Assembly: GCF_022288805.1 (NCBI RefSeq)
Contig: NZ_JAKOPM010000001.1
Span: 283,773 to 347,772 of the forward strand
Direction of reading: 5' to 3'
Length of the DNA: 64,000 bases
Source of the DNA: Corynebacterium yonathiae
GTDB lineage: Bacteria; Actinomycetota; Actinomycetes; Mycobacteriales; Mycobacteriaceae
Positions 8,922 through 18,212 of this stretch are shown here, one piece after another. The translations under genes were made by a program, and so were the position numbers. The notes under the pieces were generated by a model. That model saw only the letters and a program-made list of their open reading frames with translations. It was not told the origin of the DNA and did not search any database. How positions within the stretch are numbered: the first letter of the stretch is position 1; the number at the start of each line of letters is the position of its first letter.

Positions 8922-9908
8922 CTAGGACTGCTGTGCGGAATGTGCCTTATCGCCTAGCTGTCGGGTGAAATTCCATGCGTCGGTGACGATGGTTTCCAAG
9001 TCCGTGCGGGTGGGGTTCCACCCTAGCTCCCGCTTGATCTTCTCAGAGGAAGCAATGAGTGTGGCTGGGTCGCCTGCGCGGCGCGGAGCCACCTCGGCAG
9101 GGATTTCGTGGCCGGTGACCTTGCGGCACATCTCAATGACCTGCTTGACGGAGTACCCGTCACCAGAACCTAGGTTGTAAATGCGGTGCTTACCTGAATG
9201 ATTGGATTCAAGAGCAAGCACGTGGGCATCGGCGAGGTCGCGAATATGGATATAGTCTCGGACTGGAGTGCCATCTGCGGTATCCCAGTCATCACCGAAC
9301 ATGAAGATCTTATCGCGGTGGCCTAATGCCACCTGCAGCACGATGGGGATGAGGTGGGTTTCTATCTCGCGGTTTTCACCGATATTCCCGTAGGCACCGG
9401 CCACGTTGAAGTAGCGCAGGGAAGTAGCGCCCAATCCATAAGCGTGGGCGAAAGAGGTGATCATGTAATCGATGGCCAGCTTGGTGGCACCATAAGGATT
9501 GGTGGGCTGGGTCGGCATCTCCTCCGTAATCGGCACCTGGTCAGGCTCACCATAGGTTGCAGCGGTGGAGGAGAAAACGAGGTTTTTAACATCGTTATCC
9601 CGCATGGCGTTGAGCAGCGTCAGAGTCGTTACGACGTTGTGCTGCCAGTACTCACCCGGCTTTTCCACGGATTCGCCCACTAAAGAGCGCGCGGCGAAGT
9701 GAATAACGCCCTCGAAGCCACCTTCTCCTAGGACTTCGGCGGCCTTGTCCGCCACGTCGCCTTCGACGATGCGGGCGTCCCCAGGGACGGCTTCCCGGTT
9801 GCCGGTGGAAAAATTATCAATGATGGTTACGTCATGGCCTTGCTCGACTAGTACTGCGGCACAGACGCTGCCGACATATCCGGCGCCACCGGTGACAAGA
9901 AGTTTCAC
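8922..9908 (-). CDS. galE: UDP-glucose 4-epimerase
   Basis: A 328-residue extended short-chain dehydrogenase that interconverts UDP-glucose and UDP-galactose, supplying galactose for arabinogalactan. The NAD-binding GGAGYVGS is at residues 7-14, the catalytic Ser/Thr region is [11 protein letters not shown] and the Tyr-Lys pair is NPYGATK. The GTG start is fixed by GGAGGT 6 bases upstream. The gene starts 2 bases after the dtxR stop, so the two are certainly co-transcribed. The sigB-dtxR-galE order is typical of corynebacteria. Confidence 0.95.
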   Translation of the reverse strand: MKLLVTGGAGYVGSVCAAVLVEQGHDVTIIDNFSTGNREAVPGDARIVEGDVADKAAEVLGEGGFEGVIHFAARSLVGESVEKPGEYWQHNVVTTLTLLNAMRDNDVKNLVFSSTAATYGEPDQVPITEEMPTQPTNPYGATKLAIDYMITSFAHAYGLGATSLRYFNVAGAYGNIGENREIETHLIPIVLQVALGHRDKIFMFGDDWDTADGTPVRDYIHIRDLADAHVLALESNHSGKHRIYNLGSGDGYSVKQVIEMCRKVTGHEIPAEVAPRRAGDPATLIASSEKIKRELGWNPTRTDLETIVTDAWNFTRQLGDKAHSAQQS

Positions 9909-9910
9909 GG

Positions 9911-10588
9911 TTATACCTCCACGCGCACTGCGTGCGCCAAATCGTCCGAAAGCACTACGCTGCCGCCTTCCGGTGTCGACAAGGTAATTGTGCCGCTGTT
10001 ATTGACTACCGTCACCTTGGCGCCCACGCGAATGCCAGCATCGGTGAGTTCCTGGAAGGTTCCATCATCAACCTGCAAGATTTCATTGACTTGAATGACG
10101 GTGGCAGCAACCTGCTCGCCATTGGGGAGATCGACCGCGCGCGTGCCTTGGTCAGGCTGCGGAGCATCGAAACCAAGTGCAGACAGCGCCGGAATAGGAT
10201 TACCAAATGGCGACCGAGTCGGATCATCGAGAACAGCCACCATGCGCTTTTCTACCTCTTCGCTCATCACGTGCTCCCACCGGCAGGCTTCGTCGTGGAC
10301 CTTGGCAATGTCGAGCCCGAGGACGTCGGTAAGCAAACGCTCTGCCAAACGGTGCTTGCGCATGACTGCGGTAGCCAAGCCACGGCCCTTGTCTGTGAGA
10401 TCCAAGCTGCGGTCGGTGCGCACGTGCAAAAGGCCATCGCGTTCCATTCGAGCCACAGTTTGAGAAACCGTTGGCCCAGACTGCTCCAAACGCTCCGCAA
10501 TGCGAGCGCGCAGGGGAGTAATGCCTTCTTCCTCTAGCTCGTAGATGGTGCGTAGATACATCTCCGTTGTATCAACTAGGTCCCTCAC
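9911..10588 (-). CDS. dtxR: iron-dependent repressor DtxR
   Basis: A 225-residue iron-activated repressor, almost identical to diphtheria DtxR over the DNA-binding and dimerisation domains. All metal ligands are present at standard numbers: Met10, Cys102, Glu105, His106 (primary site) and His79, Glu83, His98 (ancillary site). The C-terminal SH3-like domain (about 145-225) is more divergent. I use the GTG at 10588 ([13 protein letters not shown]), preceded by AGAAAGGT; an upstream ATG would add 13 residues not found in homologues. A DtxR-like box and a hairpin lie in its own leader. Co-transcribed with galE. Confidence 0.96.
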   Translation of the reverse strand: MRDLVDTTEMYLRTIYELEEEGITPLRARIAERLEQSGPTVSQTVARMERDGLLHVRTDRSLDLTDKGRGLATAVMRKHRLAERLLTDVLGLDIAKVHDEACRWEHVMSEEVEKRMVAVLDDPTRSPFGNPIPALSALGFDAPQPDQGTRAVDLPNGEQVAATVIQVNEILQVDDGTFQELTDAGIRVGAKVTVVNNSGTITLSTPEGGSVVLSDDLAHAVRVEV

Positions 10589-10629
10589 GTGGGCATACCT
10601 TTCTGTGTGAATACAGTTTCGCGGCAAAC

Positions 10630-10649
10630 TTCCCGACCAAGGACGGGAA
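10630..10649 (-). other. hairpin in the dtxR leader
   Basis: TTCCCG and CGGGAA form a perfect 6-bp stem with an 8-base loop, 42-61 bases upstream of the dtxR GTG. It may affect message stability or translation; no known riboregulator is recognised. Confidence 0.35.
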
Positions 10650-10671
10650 AGCGCTTTCTAGACTCTGCAGT

Positions 10672-10690
10672 CCAGATTAGCCTACCTAAG
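10672..10690 (-). promoter_or_regulatory. degenerate DtxR-box-like site upstream of dtxR
   Basis: Read on the minus strand this 19-mer contains TTAGGTAGGCTAATCT. Set against the consensus TTAGGTTAGGCTAACCTAA it matches 12 of 19 positions, with an intact central AGGCTAA. It lies 84 bases before the dtxR start, which would suit autoregulation. Weak on sequence alone. Confidence 0.4.
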
Positions 10691-10737
10691 TCTTTGCTCG
10701 CCGTGTCGAACTCTGCCGCTGCCTTTCTAACGCCAAA

Positions 10738-10777
10738 CCCCGAGTCCATAGCCGCATTGTGCCGAATGGACTCGGGG
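10738..10777 (-). terminator. hairpin terminator after sigB
   Basis: Twelve-bp perfect arms (CCCCGAGTCCAT at 10738-10749, complement at 10766-10777) with a 16-base loop lie just past the sigB stop. The T-run on the minus strand is short (GGGGTTTGG), so termination may be partial and let sigB transcripts enter dtxR. Confidence 0.7.
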
Positions 10778-10811
10778 AGAGGGTCTAGCCGCGGAAAGCG
10801 GCCAACCCGGA

Positions 10812-11825
10812 TTAAAGAGCGTATTCGCGCAGACGATCGGCGCGGTTGCCATCGCGCAGCTTCGCCATAACTTCGCGCTCAATTTGGCGCACACGCTCGC
10901 GTGACAGGCCGAAGCGGCGACCAATCTGATCCAAGGTGCGCGGAACACCATCATCGAGGCCGTAACGCAGGCGGATTACGTCTTGTTCGCGCTTTTCCAA
11001 AGTGTCAATCACACCGCGAATATCGGAATGGCGCATGGATGCTACGACCGCAGTTTCCGCATCGGTAGCCTCGGCGTCTTCGATGAAGTCACCCAAAGGA
11101 GCCTCTTCATCGGTACCTACCGGCATATCGAGAGAGACTGGGTCACGCGACTGGCGCAGCAGCATCTCAATCTTGTTTTCATCAATGCCGGACTCCTCCG
11201 AGAGCTCCTCATTGGTAGCCTCGCGGCCCAGAGATTGATACATTTCGCGCTTGATGCGAGACAGCTTATTGACCTGCTCGACCAAGTGAACTGGGAGGCG
11301 AATGGTTCGGGACTGGTCAGCCATTCCGCGGGTAATCGCTTGGCGGATCCACCAGGTGGCATACGTGGAGAACTTGAAGCCCTTGGCGTAATCGAACTTC
11401 TCCATGGCGCGAATAAGACCGAGATTGCCCTCCTGGATGAGATCTAGCAGCGGCATACCGCGGCCGGTGTAGCGCTTTGCCAGCGAAACCACGAGGCGTA
11501 GGTTGGCTTCGAGCAGGTGGGAGCGTGCCTTTTTACCTTCGCGGGCGAGGATTTTCAGGTCGCGCTTTTCTGCACGGGTGAGCTTTTCAGCGTTATTGAG
11601 CTTGTACTCCGCGTACAATCCAACTTCGATGGTCTGCGCGAGTTCTACCTCATCTTCCGCGCTGAGCAGTGCGGTCTTGCCGATGCCGTTGAGGTAGACA
11701 CGTACGAGGTCGGCAGAAGGATTGTCGTTGGTTTGGTTGCGGCGAGATCCGCGATCTACTTCCTGTTCCTCATCAGTAGCGGCACCTGAAGTGCCTTTGG
11801 CGGTGGTGGCAGATGTCTTCGTCAT
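10812..11825 (-). CDS. sigB: RNA polymerase sigma factor SigB (group 2)
   Basis: A 337-residue primary-like sigma factor used in stress and transition phase. Region 1.2 ([16 protein letters not shown]), the -10-binding region 2.3-2.4 ([15 protein letters not shown]), and region 4.2 helix-turn-helix ([14 protein letters not shown]) are all complete. It lacks the long N-terminal extension of SigA in this window, which separates the two. ATG 11825 follows AGGAGG. The promoter upstream looks like a SigH-type site. A hairpin separates it from dtxR. Confidence 0.95.
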   Translation of the reverse strand: MTKTSATTAKGTSGAATDEEQEVDRGSRRNQTNDNPSADLVRVYLNGIGKTALLSAEDEVELAQTIEVGLYAEYKLNNAEKLTRAEKRDLKILAREGKKARSHLLEANLRLVVSLAKRYTGRGMPLLDLIQEGNLGLIRAMEKFDYAKGFKFSTYATWWIRQAITRGMADQSRTIRLPVHLVEQVNKLSRIKREMYQSLGREATNEELSEESGIDENKIEMLLRQSRDPVSLDMPVGTDEEAPLGDFIEDAEATDAETAVVASMRHSDIRGVIDTLEKREQDVIRLRYGLDDGVPRTLDQIGRRFGLSRERVRQIEREVMAKLRDGNRADRLREYAL

Positions 11826-11863
11826 AATGAAGCCTCCTGAAATTGTCGCCGGTTTCACAAGGT

Positions 11864-11892
11864 ACAACGGCGTCTTTAATAATTTAGTTCCC
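11864..11892 (-). promoter_or_regulatory. SigH-type (ECF) promoter for sigB
   Basis: On the minus strand GGGAAC (11892-11887) and CGTTGT (11869-11864) are separated by 17 bases, close to the corynebacterial SigH pattern GGAA(T/C)...GTT. The site ends 38 bases before the sigB start. SigH control of sigB is established in C. glutamicum; the match here is by eye. Confidence 0.55.
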
Positions 11893-11920
11893 GTTGCGGC
11901 AAGAATCGCTAAAACGAGAC

Positions 11921-11971
11921 GTTCCCCATGTCACAAGCCCACCTTTTCGGGGGAGATGCGTCATGGGGAAC
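11921..11971 (-). terminator. long-loop hairpin downstream of the YheO-type regulator
   Basis: Ten-bp perfect arms (GTTCCCCATG at 11921-11930, complement at 11962-11971) enclose 31 bases. Followed on the minus strand by CGTCTCGTTTTAG. It lies between the regulator stop and the sigB promoter, so it probably insulates sigB. Confidence 0.5.
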
Positions 11972-12007
11972 GAAATTGAACCGACGTTGACCAACGCCGT
12001 GGAACTA

Positions 12008-12799
12008 TTAGCCGCGCACTTTTACGAGATAGCGGTAAATAGTGGGTTCTGAGACACCGAGGCGCTCTGCTGCGGCCGCAATTCCGCCTTTAAGGAGAAA
12101 GAAGCCCGTGTTCTCGAGCTCTGAAACCACTTCGAGGCGTTCATCGCGTTGCATGCGATTAACCGGGGTGCTCTGCTTAGAAATAGCTGAATCCAGCATG
12201 GAGTCCACAAGGTTTTCGACGTTGGAGCGAAGTGACTCGCTCACTTCCTCGTCTGATGCCTCTTTTACTGCTGCTTCATTATCTGGAGCCGGGTCTGGCA
12301 CAGCGACGGGCCGCTGTGGCTGCTCGTCTGCTCCAGGATAGCCGCCGAAAGCCTTGGATTTATCGAATGCGGGATCATCGGCATTGCCGATCAGTGCTGC
12401 GGCCGCATCGCGGATGTGCACCAATTCGGATACATCAACATTTATGCACAGCATTCCGCGCATATGTCCGGAATCGTCTCGGATGAAGTAGCTAGAGGAG
12501 CGGCAAATCTTGCCTTCCGCATTGACGGCGCGGTAGCCGGTCATCATAGGGATTGCTGCGGCATCGCCCTGTTTCATAAACCATAGAGCGAAGTCGGTCA
12601 CGGGTCCGCCAAGTTGCCGGCCAGAGATGTGGCCATTTGCGATGGCCATGATCGATTTATCGGGGACGTCGAGATCGTGGAGCACGATTTCGGTGTTGGG
12701 GCCCATTGCCTTTCCGAGGAATTCGACGAGGGGAATATACTGCTCGAGGAAATTTTCTTCGGAGGCATGGCCGCTAGGGAAATTCATTAGCTGAAGCAT
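12008..12799 (-). CDS. YheO-type PAS/helix-turn-helix transcriptional regulator
   Basis: A 263-residue regulator. Residues about 15-130 match the YheO-like PAS domain (NTEIVLHDLDVPDKSIMAI ... SSYFIRDDSGHMRGMLCIN), then a low-complexity acidic linker, then a C-terminal helix-turn-helix near 215-262 (GGIAAAAERLGVSEPTIYRYL). Such proteins are thought to sense small metabolites. Its position directly after the serine dehydratase operon makes that operon the obvious target, but this is inference. It has its own upstream region with a 10-bp palindrome GAATCGATTC at 12841. A second ATG four codons in is an alternative start. Confidence 0.82.
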   Translation of the reverse strand: MLQLMNFPSGHASEENFLEQYIPLVEFLGKAMGPNTEIVLHDLDVPDKSIMAIANGHISGRQLGGPVTDFALWFMKQGDAAAIPMMTGYRAVNAEGKICRSSSYFIRDDSGHMRGMLCINVDVSELVHIRDAAAALIGNADDPAFDKSKAFGGYPGADEQPQRPVAVPDPAPDNEAAVKEASDEEVSESLRSNVENLVDSMLDSAISKQSTPVNRMQRDERLEVVSELENTGFFLLKGGIAAAAERLGVSEPTIYRYLVKVRG

Positions 12800-12877
12800 G
12801 TCCTTTAATTCCTGTCAGGTTATAGAGAATGTAACACACGGAATCGATTCGATGGAAGGAGGGAACAGTGGCAACTA

Positions 12878-12920
12878 AGCCGGGTGAGCACAAGCGGCTT
12901 AGTGCTGTGCTCACCCGGCT
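12878..12920 (-). terminator. terminator after sdaA
   Basis: Fifteen-bp perfect arms (AGCCGGGTGAGCACA at 12878-12892, complement at 12906-12920) and a 13-base loop. The stem is very stable but lacks a clear T-run. It separates sdaA from the regulator gene. Confidence 0.75.
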
Positions 12921-12944
12921 CATCGCTTCTCTACAGGGTGGACT

Positions 12945-14318
12945 CTATCCACACACCGGGACTGGTGGGTGAACTGCTAGAGCCAAGCCACCTTGTGAGG
13001 TCTCCCTGTACTTGGCGTTCATATCCTTACCCGTCTTGTACATGGTCCAGATGACTTCGTCCAAAGAAACGCACGGCTTGCTCTCACGCTCTAGCGCCAT
13101 GCGGGCACTGGTGATGGAGTCGACCGCAGCAACAGCGTTGCGCTCAATGCAGGGTACCTGAACTTGTCCGAGGACCGGGTCACAGGTCAAGCCAAGCTTG
13201 TGTTCCATGCCAATCTCAGCTGCGATGCATACCTGCTCTGGGGTAGCGCCCATGAGCTGGGCGAGTCCGCCGGCAGCCATGGAGCACGCTACACCAACTT
13301 CACCCTGGCAGCCGACCTCAGCGCCAGAGATGGAAGCGTTCATCTTGTACAAGGAAGCAATCTGGTTGCAGGCGAAGATGTAATCAGCGAACATCTCCGT
13401 GGTAACTGGCTCGACAAACTTGTCGTAGTAAGCCAGAACTGCGGGGACAACGCCGCAGGCACCGTTAGTCGGAGCGGTAACAACGCGGCCGCAGGCTGCA
13501 TTCTCTTCGGAAATAGCCAATGCGAACATGTTGACCCAGCTGAGGATATTCAGACCATCGTGCGGTTCGGACTGCTCGAGGCGACGCTTAAGGGCAGCGG
13601 CGCGACGGGGGACAAGCAGGGAACCAGGCAGCGGACCATCGGTAGAGGAGCCGCGCTTGATGCCGGTGTACATGACATCGCGAACCTTCCGCAGGTGCTC
13701 ATTGACCTCATCTTCGGAGCACAGTGCCAATTCGTTGGCCAATCCCAGCTCGGGGAGGGTCATATTGTTCTTCTCGCATAGCTCGAGCATTTCTGCAGCG
13801 CTGGCGTATGGGAAGGGGATATCAACCTTGACGTCCTTGCGCTTGGCAAAGTCCTCCTGCTTGACGATGAAGCCGCCGCCGACTGAGTAGTAGGTCTTGT
13901 GCAGGATGTCCTCTTCGCCAGCGAAGGCGATAAGGCACATGCCGTTCTCGTGCATCGGGAGGTATTCGTCGTGGAAGAAGAAGCCGCCGTCCTTGGGGAA
14001 TTCTACCTCGCGGGTGCCGCCCAACATGAGCTTTTCGCTGCTGCGGACGTTCTTCATGAATTCGGAGATGCCGTCGATGTCAACGGTCTCTGGCTCCTCA
14101 CCGGCCAAGCCGAGGAGGATGGCTTTGTCAGTGGAGTGGCCGATACCCGTGAGAGAGAGGGAGCCGTAGACATTTGCCTGAACTCGGGTGACCTTGTCAA
14201 AGAGGTCCTTTTCCTTGAGCTCGTCTACGAATGCCTTGCCGGCCTTCATTGGCCCAAGGGTGTGTGAGCTTGAGGGGCCGATACCAATCTTGAACATATC
14301 GAAGATGCTGATGAACAT
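12945..14318 (-). CDS. sdaA: L-serine ammonia-lyase (iron-sulfur type)
   Basis: A 457-residue single-chain L-serine dehydratase that converts L-serine to pyruvate and ammonia. The beta domain opens with FDMFKIGIGPSSSHTLGPM, and the alpha domain carries the iron-sulfur cysteines in NGACGVVPAV, VGCQGEVGVACSMAAGG and QVPCIERNA. Both halves are fused in the usual order and length. It lies 46 bases after the permease stop in the same direction, so the permease feeds the enzyme. The pair would let the cell burn serine for carbon and energy. Confidence 0.95.
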   Translation of the reverse strand: MFISIFDMFKIGIGPSSSHTLGPMKAGKAFVDELKEKDLFDKVTRVQANVYGSLSLTGIGHSTDKAILLGLAGEEPETVDIDGISEFMKNVRSSEKLMLGGTREVEFPKDGGFFFHDEYLPMHENGMCLIAFAGEEDILHKTYYSVGGGFIVKQEDFAKRKDVKVDIPFPYASAAEMLELCEKNNMTLPELGLANELALCSEDEVNEHLRKVRDVMYTGIKRGSSTDGPLPGSLLVPRRAAALKRRLEQSEPHDGLNILSWVNMFALAISEENAACGRVVTAPTNGACGVVPAVLAYYDKFVEPVTTEMFADYIFACNQIASLYKMNASISGAEVGCQGEVGVACSMAAGGLAQLMGATPEQVCIAAEIGMEHKLGLTCDPVLGQVQVPCIERNAVAAVDSITSARMALERESKPCVSLDEVIWTMYKTGKDMNAKYRETSQGGLALAVHPPVPVCG

Positions 14319-14364
14319 TGTTCTTTCCTTGAATCCTCTGCGATTTTCTCGTCTGCGGCGGTGC

Positions 14365-15780
14365 TTAGAAGGCGTGGACGATGGAGTAGATGATGGTTGC
14401 TAGGGCGACAAGGCCCATGAAGAAGACGAAGTAGTTGGAAGCCTTGCCCTTGTAGCGCTGGAGAGCAGGAACCTTGTGGATGGCGACCATTGGGATGATG
14501 AAGAGCATGATGGCAATCGTTGGTCCACACAGGGTCTCAATCATGCCCAGGATGGAGGGGTCAGCCCAAGCGACGAGCCAAGCGGTAACCAGCATGAAGA
14601 TGAGGGTGATGGTGTCGAGCTTGTGAGCAGACTGAGCGTCATCCTTGCTTGCGTTCTTGCTGCTCTTAACGACGAGGCCCTCGAAACCTTCGGCGGCGCC
14701 AAGGTAGTGACCCAGGAAGGACTTAGCGACCGCAATCATGGCGATGATGGGGGCAATCCACTGGATGAGCGGGTTGTCGAAGTGGTTAGCCAGGTAGGAC
14801 AGAATGGTGATGTTTTGTGCCTTAGCTTCTGCCATATCAGCCGGGGAGAGGCTCAGGGCGCAGGAGAAGACGAAGAACATAACCACGACGACCATGAGGA
14901 TTTCTGCGCGGAGCAAGGTCTTGCGGGACTTGGCTTCTGCGAACTTACCGTAGGTCTGGCGGCGGTCAACGGCGAAGGAGGAAATCATCGGCGAGTGGTT
15001 GAAGGAGAAGACCATAACCGGAACCAGGAGCATCAGGGTAACGCCCATGCTGTGGCCAGAGGCTTCGCGAGCAACGTTCAGGTCGAAGGAATCGAAGAGC
15101 GCGGTATTCCACTTCGGGATGAGGTAAAGGGAAAGCAGAACCAGGATGCCGATGAACGGGTACACCAGGTAGGACATGACGTGCACTACGACGTCCTTAC
15201 CCATGCGGACAATCAAGATGAGGCCACCAACGAGCAAGAGAGAGGTAAGCCAACGGTGTGGCGGGGTAACGCCTAGCTGGTGCTCTAGGAAGGAGTTGAC
15301 GGTGTTGGTGATGGTGACCGAGTAGACCAGCAGGATGGGGTAGACCGACAGGAAGTACAGGATGTTCATGAGAACGCCGGCCTTCTTGCCAAAGTGCTCT
15401 TCCACGACGTCCGTAAGGTCACCGTCTGGCTTGGAGCTAGACAGAACCAAGCGGGTCATTCCGCGGTGAGCCCAGTAGGTCATAGGTAGTGCTACAACCG
15501 TCATGATGAGCAGTGGAATGATGCCGCCGATACCGGCGTTAATAGGGAGAAAGAGGACGCCGGCGCCGATTGCGGTGCCGAACAGGGAGAGCATCCATAC
15601 GGTGTCTTCCTTATTCCACTTCGGCGCACCCTTTTGGCCATCGAATGGGGTATCAATGCCGGGCGCTGGTGAAGCTTCCTTTGCAGCAGGTGATGCTTTG
15701 GAGGTCTTGAGGTTTTCGGGCATCTCGGCCCCGTTTTCTGGGTGCTGGGCCTCGTTGCGCCGCTTGAGTGAGTGGGACAT
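14365..15780 (-). CDS. serine/threonine-type permease (HAAAP family, SdaC-like)
   Basis: A 471-residue membrane transporter with a hydrophilic N-terminus of about 60 residues and then some 11 membrane segments, starting at TVWMLSLFGTAIGAGVLFLP, the signature of the hydroxy/aromatic amino acid permease family. Serine as substrate, by proton symport, is inferred from the linked sdaA. ATG 15780 (MSHSLKRRNE) is preferred because AGGAAAG lies just upstream; an upstream ATG would add 26 residues. It is first in the operon, preceded by a long control region with palindromes. Confidence 0.85.
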   Translation of the reverse strand: MSHSLKRRNEAQHPENGAEMPENLKTSKASPAAKEASPAPGIDTPFDGQKGAPKWNKEDTVWMLSLFGTAIGAGVLFLPINAGIGGIIPLLIMTVVALPMTYWAHRGMTRLVLSSSKPDGDLTDVVEEHFGKKAGVLMNILYFLSVYPILLVYSVTITNTVNSFLEHQLGVTPPHRWLTSLLLVGGLILIVRMGKDVVVHVMSYLVYPFIGILVLLSLYLIPKWNTALFDSFDLNVAREASGHSMGVTLMLLVPVMVFSFNHSPMISSFAVDRRQTYGKFAEAKSRKTLLRAEILMVVVVMFFVFSCALSLSPADMAEAKAQNITILSYLANHFDNPLIQWIAPIIAMIAVAKSFLGHYLGAAEGFEGLVVKSSKNASKDDAQSAHKLDTITLIFMLVTAWLVAWADPSILGMIETLCGPTIAIMLFIIPMVAIHKVPALQRYKGKASNYFVFFMGLVALATIIYSIVHAF

Positions 15781-16138
15781 TTTCTTTCCTACATCTAGTT
15801 GGTCGGCCGAAGCGGTGGGGCTTCTGCAACCGTGACTGAGAAAAATTTTCTCACTCAACTTTGCGTTAGTAGGACTTTGAGGAATTATCTCGCATCCCGC
15901 GTATCCAGCCCTTTTTGCTTCGCTGTGCCTTCAGTATAGAACAGAACCTCGCAGGGTGATAATAAATTATCGCACTGCAAGTAGGGCATTTATCACTCTC
16001 TGAGAATTTGCATTCCGCAGCACTTTATGCCCCGCTCTACACCTAGACCGAAAAATGGCGTATATCACGGAAACGTTTTCAAAAGGGCCTGCTTAACAGG
16101 TTTTAATTTTGCAGGTGGAGGAAAATGGGGGACGCGGG
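15781..16138 (-). promoter_or_regulatory. control region of the serine permease operon (no gene)
   Basis: This 358-base gap holds no convincing gene. On the minus strand TATACT (15938-15933) is a good -10, with no clear -35. A perfect palindrome GATAATAAATTATC (15958-15971) sits where an upstream or -35 region would lie. Further upstream GGAAACGTTTTC (16069-16080) resembles a LacI/GalR-type operator. Both are candidate regulator sites. Confidence 0.5.
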
Positions 16139-16582
16139 CTAGGTCTCAACCAAGACAGTGAAAGGGCCCTCATTTACAGAGGAGACGCGCATTTTAGCCC
16201 CGAATTGACCTGTTTCTACTGACACGCCGCGCTCTTTAAGATGCTCAATAATCGCTGTAATGACCGGTTCAGCTTCCGGACCTGGCGCGGCATCTGCCCA
16301 CGAGGGGCGTCGCCCCTTGGCAGTTCGGCCGTACAAGGTAAATTGGCTGACCACAAGCACTGGCGCTGCGGCATCGATAACTGAGACTTCGCCGTCCAGA
16401 ATGCGCAGTTCTGCAATTTTGCGCGCCATTTTCTCCGCCCGCGGCCGCCAATTATCCAGATCCTCGCGCGAGACGCCCACGAGAGCGAGGAGTCCGCCGG
16501 TAGTGGGGCAATCAATGGCCCCTACGGTTTCTCCATCGACGGTTACTGTAGCTTCCGAAACCCGAGTCAAAACTGCGCGCAA
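16139..16582 (-). CDS. dtd: D-aminoacyl-tRNA deacylase
   Basis: A 147-residue, full-length DTD that hydrolyses D-aminoacyl-tRNAs and mischarged glycyl-tRNA(Ala). The signature SQFTLYG and the C-terminal NEGPFTVLV Gly-cisPro segment of the active site are present. The start is a rare TTG at 16582 (protein [11 protein letters not shown]), supported by AAGGAG 9 bases before it; no ATG or GTG fits the conserved N-terminus. It follows the methyltransferase gene by 43 bases on the same strand. Confidence 0.93.
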   Translation of the reverse strand: MRAVLTRVSEATVTVDGETVGAIDCPTTGGLLALVGVSREDLDNWRPRAEKMARKIAELRILDGEVSVIDAAAPVLVVSQFTLYGRTAKGRRPSWADAAPGPEAEPVITAIIEHLKERGVSVETGQFGAKMRVSSVNEGPFTVLVET

Positions 16583-16625
16583 GGCTTATTTCTCCTTATA
16601 TCTAGCGGATGGGGCAAAGGTGGGA

Positions 16626-18197
16626 CTAGTTAAGGTCCGTTGAACTGGTGTCCAAGAGAAGATCTGCCGGGATAAGCAGACCGTGGCGGACCATATCTAT
16701 GACGGCGGGAAGGGCAGCGGCGGTAATTTCTTCTTCGTCGAATCCGTGCGCCGCCGCATATAGCCCGATGGTTTCTTCTAGGTTCAGCCCCTGCGGGTTG
16801 AGCCCAGCGACAATCGCCGCGATGTGTTCATCTACCTCGTGGCTCCAGCGCGGGCCGTCCGAGCGGGTCAGGCGCAGGGCAGCCCGGGTGAACCCCTGCC
16901 GCAAATCTTCATCTGGGGTGCTGATGTCTTCGCGTGCCAAGCCGGGCCGTACCTGGAAGTGCTTTCCCTGCAGTTCGCCCGGTACGAGATCACGCAGCCA
17001 GGCCACACGGGCAAAGTATTCTTCAACTTCGGGACCAAGCGGATCGCTAAAGGCCTGCGGCATTTCTTCGGCCAAGATATCTGCAGGTTCATCGTCACCA
17101 ATGCGTTGGATAGCCACGAAACCAAAACCAATGCCATTTACTTCGTGGTCCTGGAAATGCTCGAGCCAGGCGCGGGAGCGCTCTTGCCCCTCAGAGGAGC
17201 GAACATCGAGGGATTCATCTTCGAGCCAGGTGGATACATAGAGTGCGGGATCTGCCACGTCACGCTGAATGATCCAGGCAGCGATCCCCTTATCCGGCAA
17301 CCAGGAAGCAACGCGTTGCTGCCATGTTTCGCCGCTGGTGTGCACCCAGGCAGCCAGAAGGTGGGCGGTTCCGCCGGGGGTTAGGTGTTCGGTGGCTTGT
17401 GAGACAACCAATTCGCTTGCACCGTCGAGGTTCAACCCGGAATCGCGGTAGACGTGGCCGACCTCAGGCAGACCTACAACAAATGGTGGGTTAGCCACGA
17501 GGCGGTCGAAGCGGCGGCCAGCTACAGGTTCGAACCACGAGCCTTGTAGAAGTTCCACCTTGTCGCCCTGACCCGCGGCCGCAATGGTGGCCGTGGCCAA
17601 ATCCAATGCCCGCTCATGTACGTCAGTCGCGGTGATTTTTTCTGCACAATCGATTTGCCCCAGCAATTGGACACCCGAGCCGGTTCCCAAATCGAGAAGG
17701 CTGCCGACTGGGCTTACTGGCGTGGACTGCAACAAAGAGAGACTGGCCGCGCCTACCCCAAGCACGTGGTCAGGGCCAGGTACGTGTTCCACTAGGGATG
17801 CATCAACGTCGGAGAAGATGAGCCGGTTAGCGCCCACTATATTGTGGGGGCGGATGTCGAGGGCAATGTAGGCCTTGCCGTGGGCGTCGGCAAGCGCGAC
17901 GTTGGCATCCAGCAATTGGGTTGCTAGACGCGCTCCTACGGCCTCACCCAAAAGCGTGGCTGGCAGGTGCTCGTGCAGGAGGAAAAAGCGGATCAACAAG
18001 TCCATCTGAGATTCGCTGTTCGCAGATAGCGCCACAGGTGCCGGTTCGCCGCGGAACAAGGCTTCGGTAACTTCCGGCCCTAGGTGGCCGGCCACGCCAT
18101 CGGTAGTAAAACCGGCAGTGGTAAAGACATCTGAAAGTTCTGGGGCCAGCTTGGCTAGTGCCGCGGCATTGAAATCGGGTCCAAAAGCAGTCGTCAT
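16626..18197 (-). CDS. class I SAM-dependent methyltransferase (HemK/PrmC-like NPPF motif)
   Basis: A 523-residue protein with three parts: an N-terminal domain of about 150 residues typical of actinobacterial homologues, a Rossmann methyltransferase core (SAM loop LLDLGTGSGV near residue 165 and NPPF near 236), and a C-terminal domain of about 180 residues. NPPF marks enzymes that methylate amide or amino nitrogen in protein, RNA or DNA; the target here is unknown. The ATG is preceded by AAAGGAAG. It follows the DUF3099 gene by 15 bases and precedes dtd. Confidence 0.85.
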   Translation of the reverse strand: MTTAFGPDFNAAALAKLAPELSDVFTTAGFTTDGVAGHLGPEVTEALFRGEPAPVALSANSESQMDLLIRFFLLHEHLPATLLGEAVGARLATQLLDANVALADAHGKAYIALDIRPHNIVGANRLIFSDVDASLVEHVPGPDHVLGVGAASLSLLQSTPVSPVGSLLDLGTGSGVQLLGQIDCAEKITATDVHERALDLATATIAAAGQGDKVELLQGSWFEPVAGRRFDRLVANPPFVVGLPEVGHVYRDSGLNLDGASELVVSQATEHLTPGGTAHLLAAWVHTSGETWQQRVASWLPDKGIAAWIIQRDVADPALYVSTWLEDESLDVRSSEGQERSRAWLEHFQDHEVNGIGFGFVAIQRIGDDEPADILAEEMPQAFSDPLGPEVEEYFARVAWLRDLVPGELQGKHFQVRPGLAREDISTPDEDLRQGFTRAALRLTRSDGPRWSHEVDEHIAAIVAGLNPQGLNLEETIGLYAAAHGFDEEEITAAALPAVIDMVRHGLLIPADLLLDTSSTDLN

Positions 18198-18212
18198 ATG
18201 GGCAGGCTTCCT

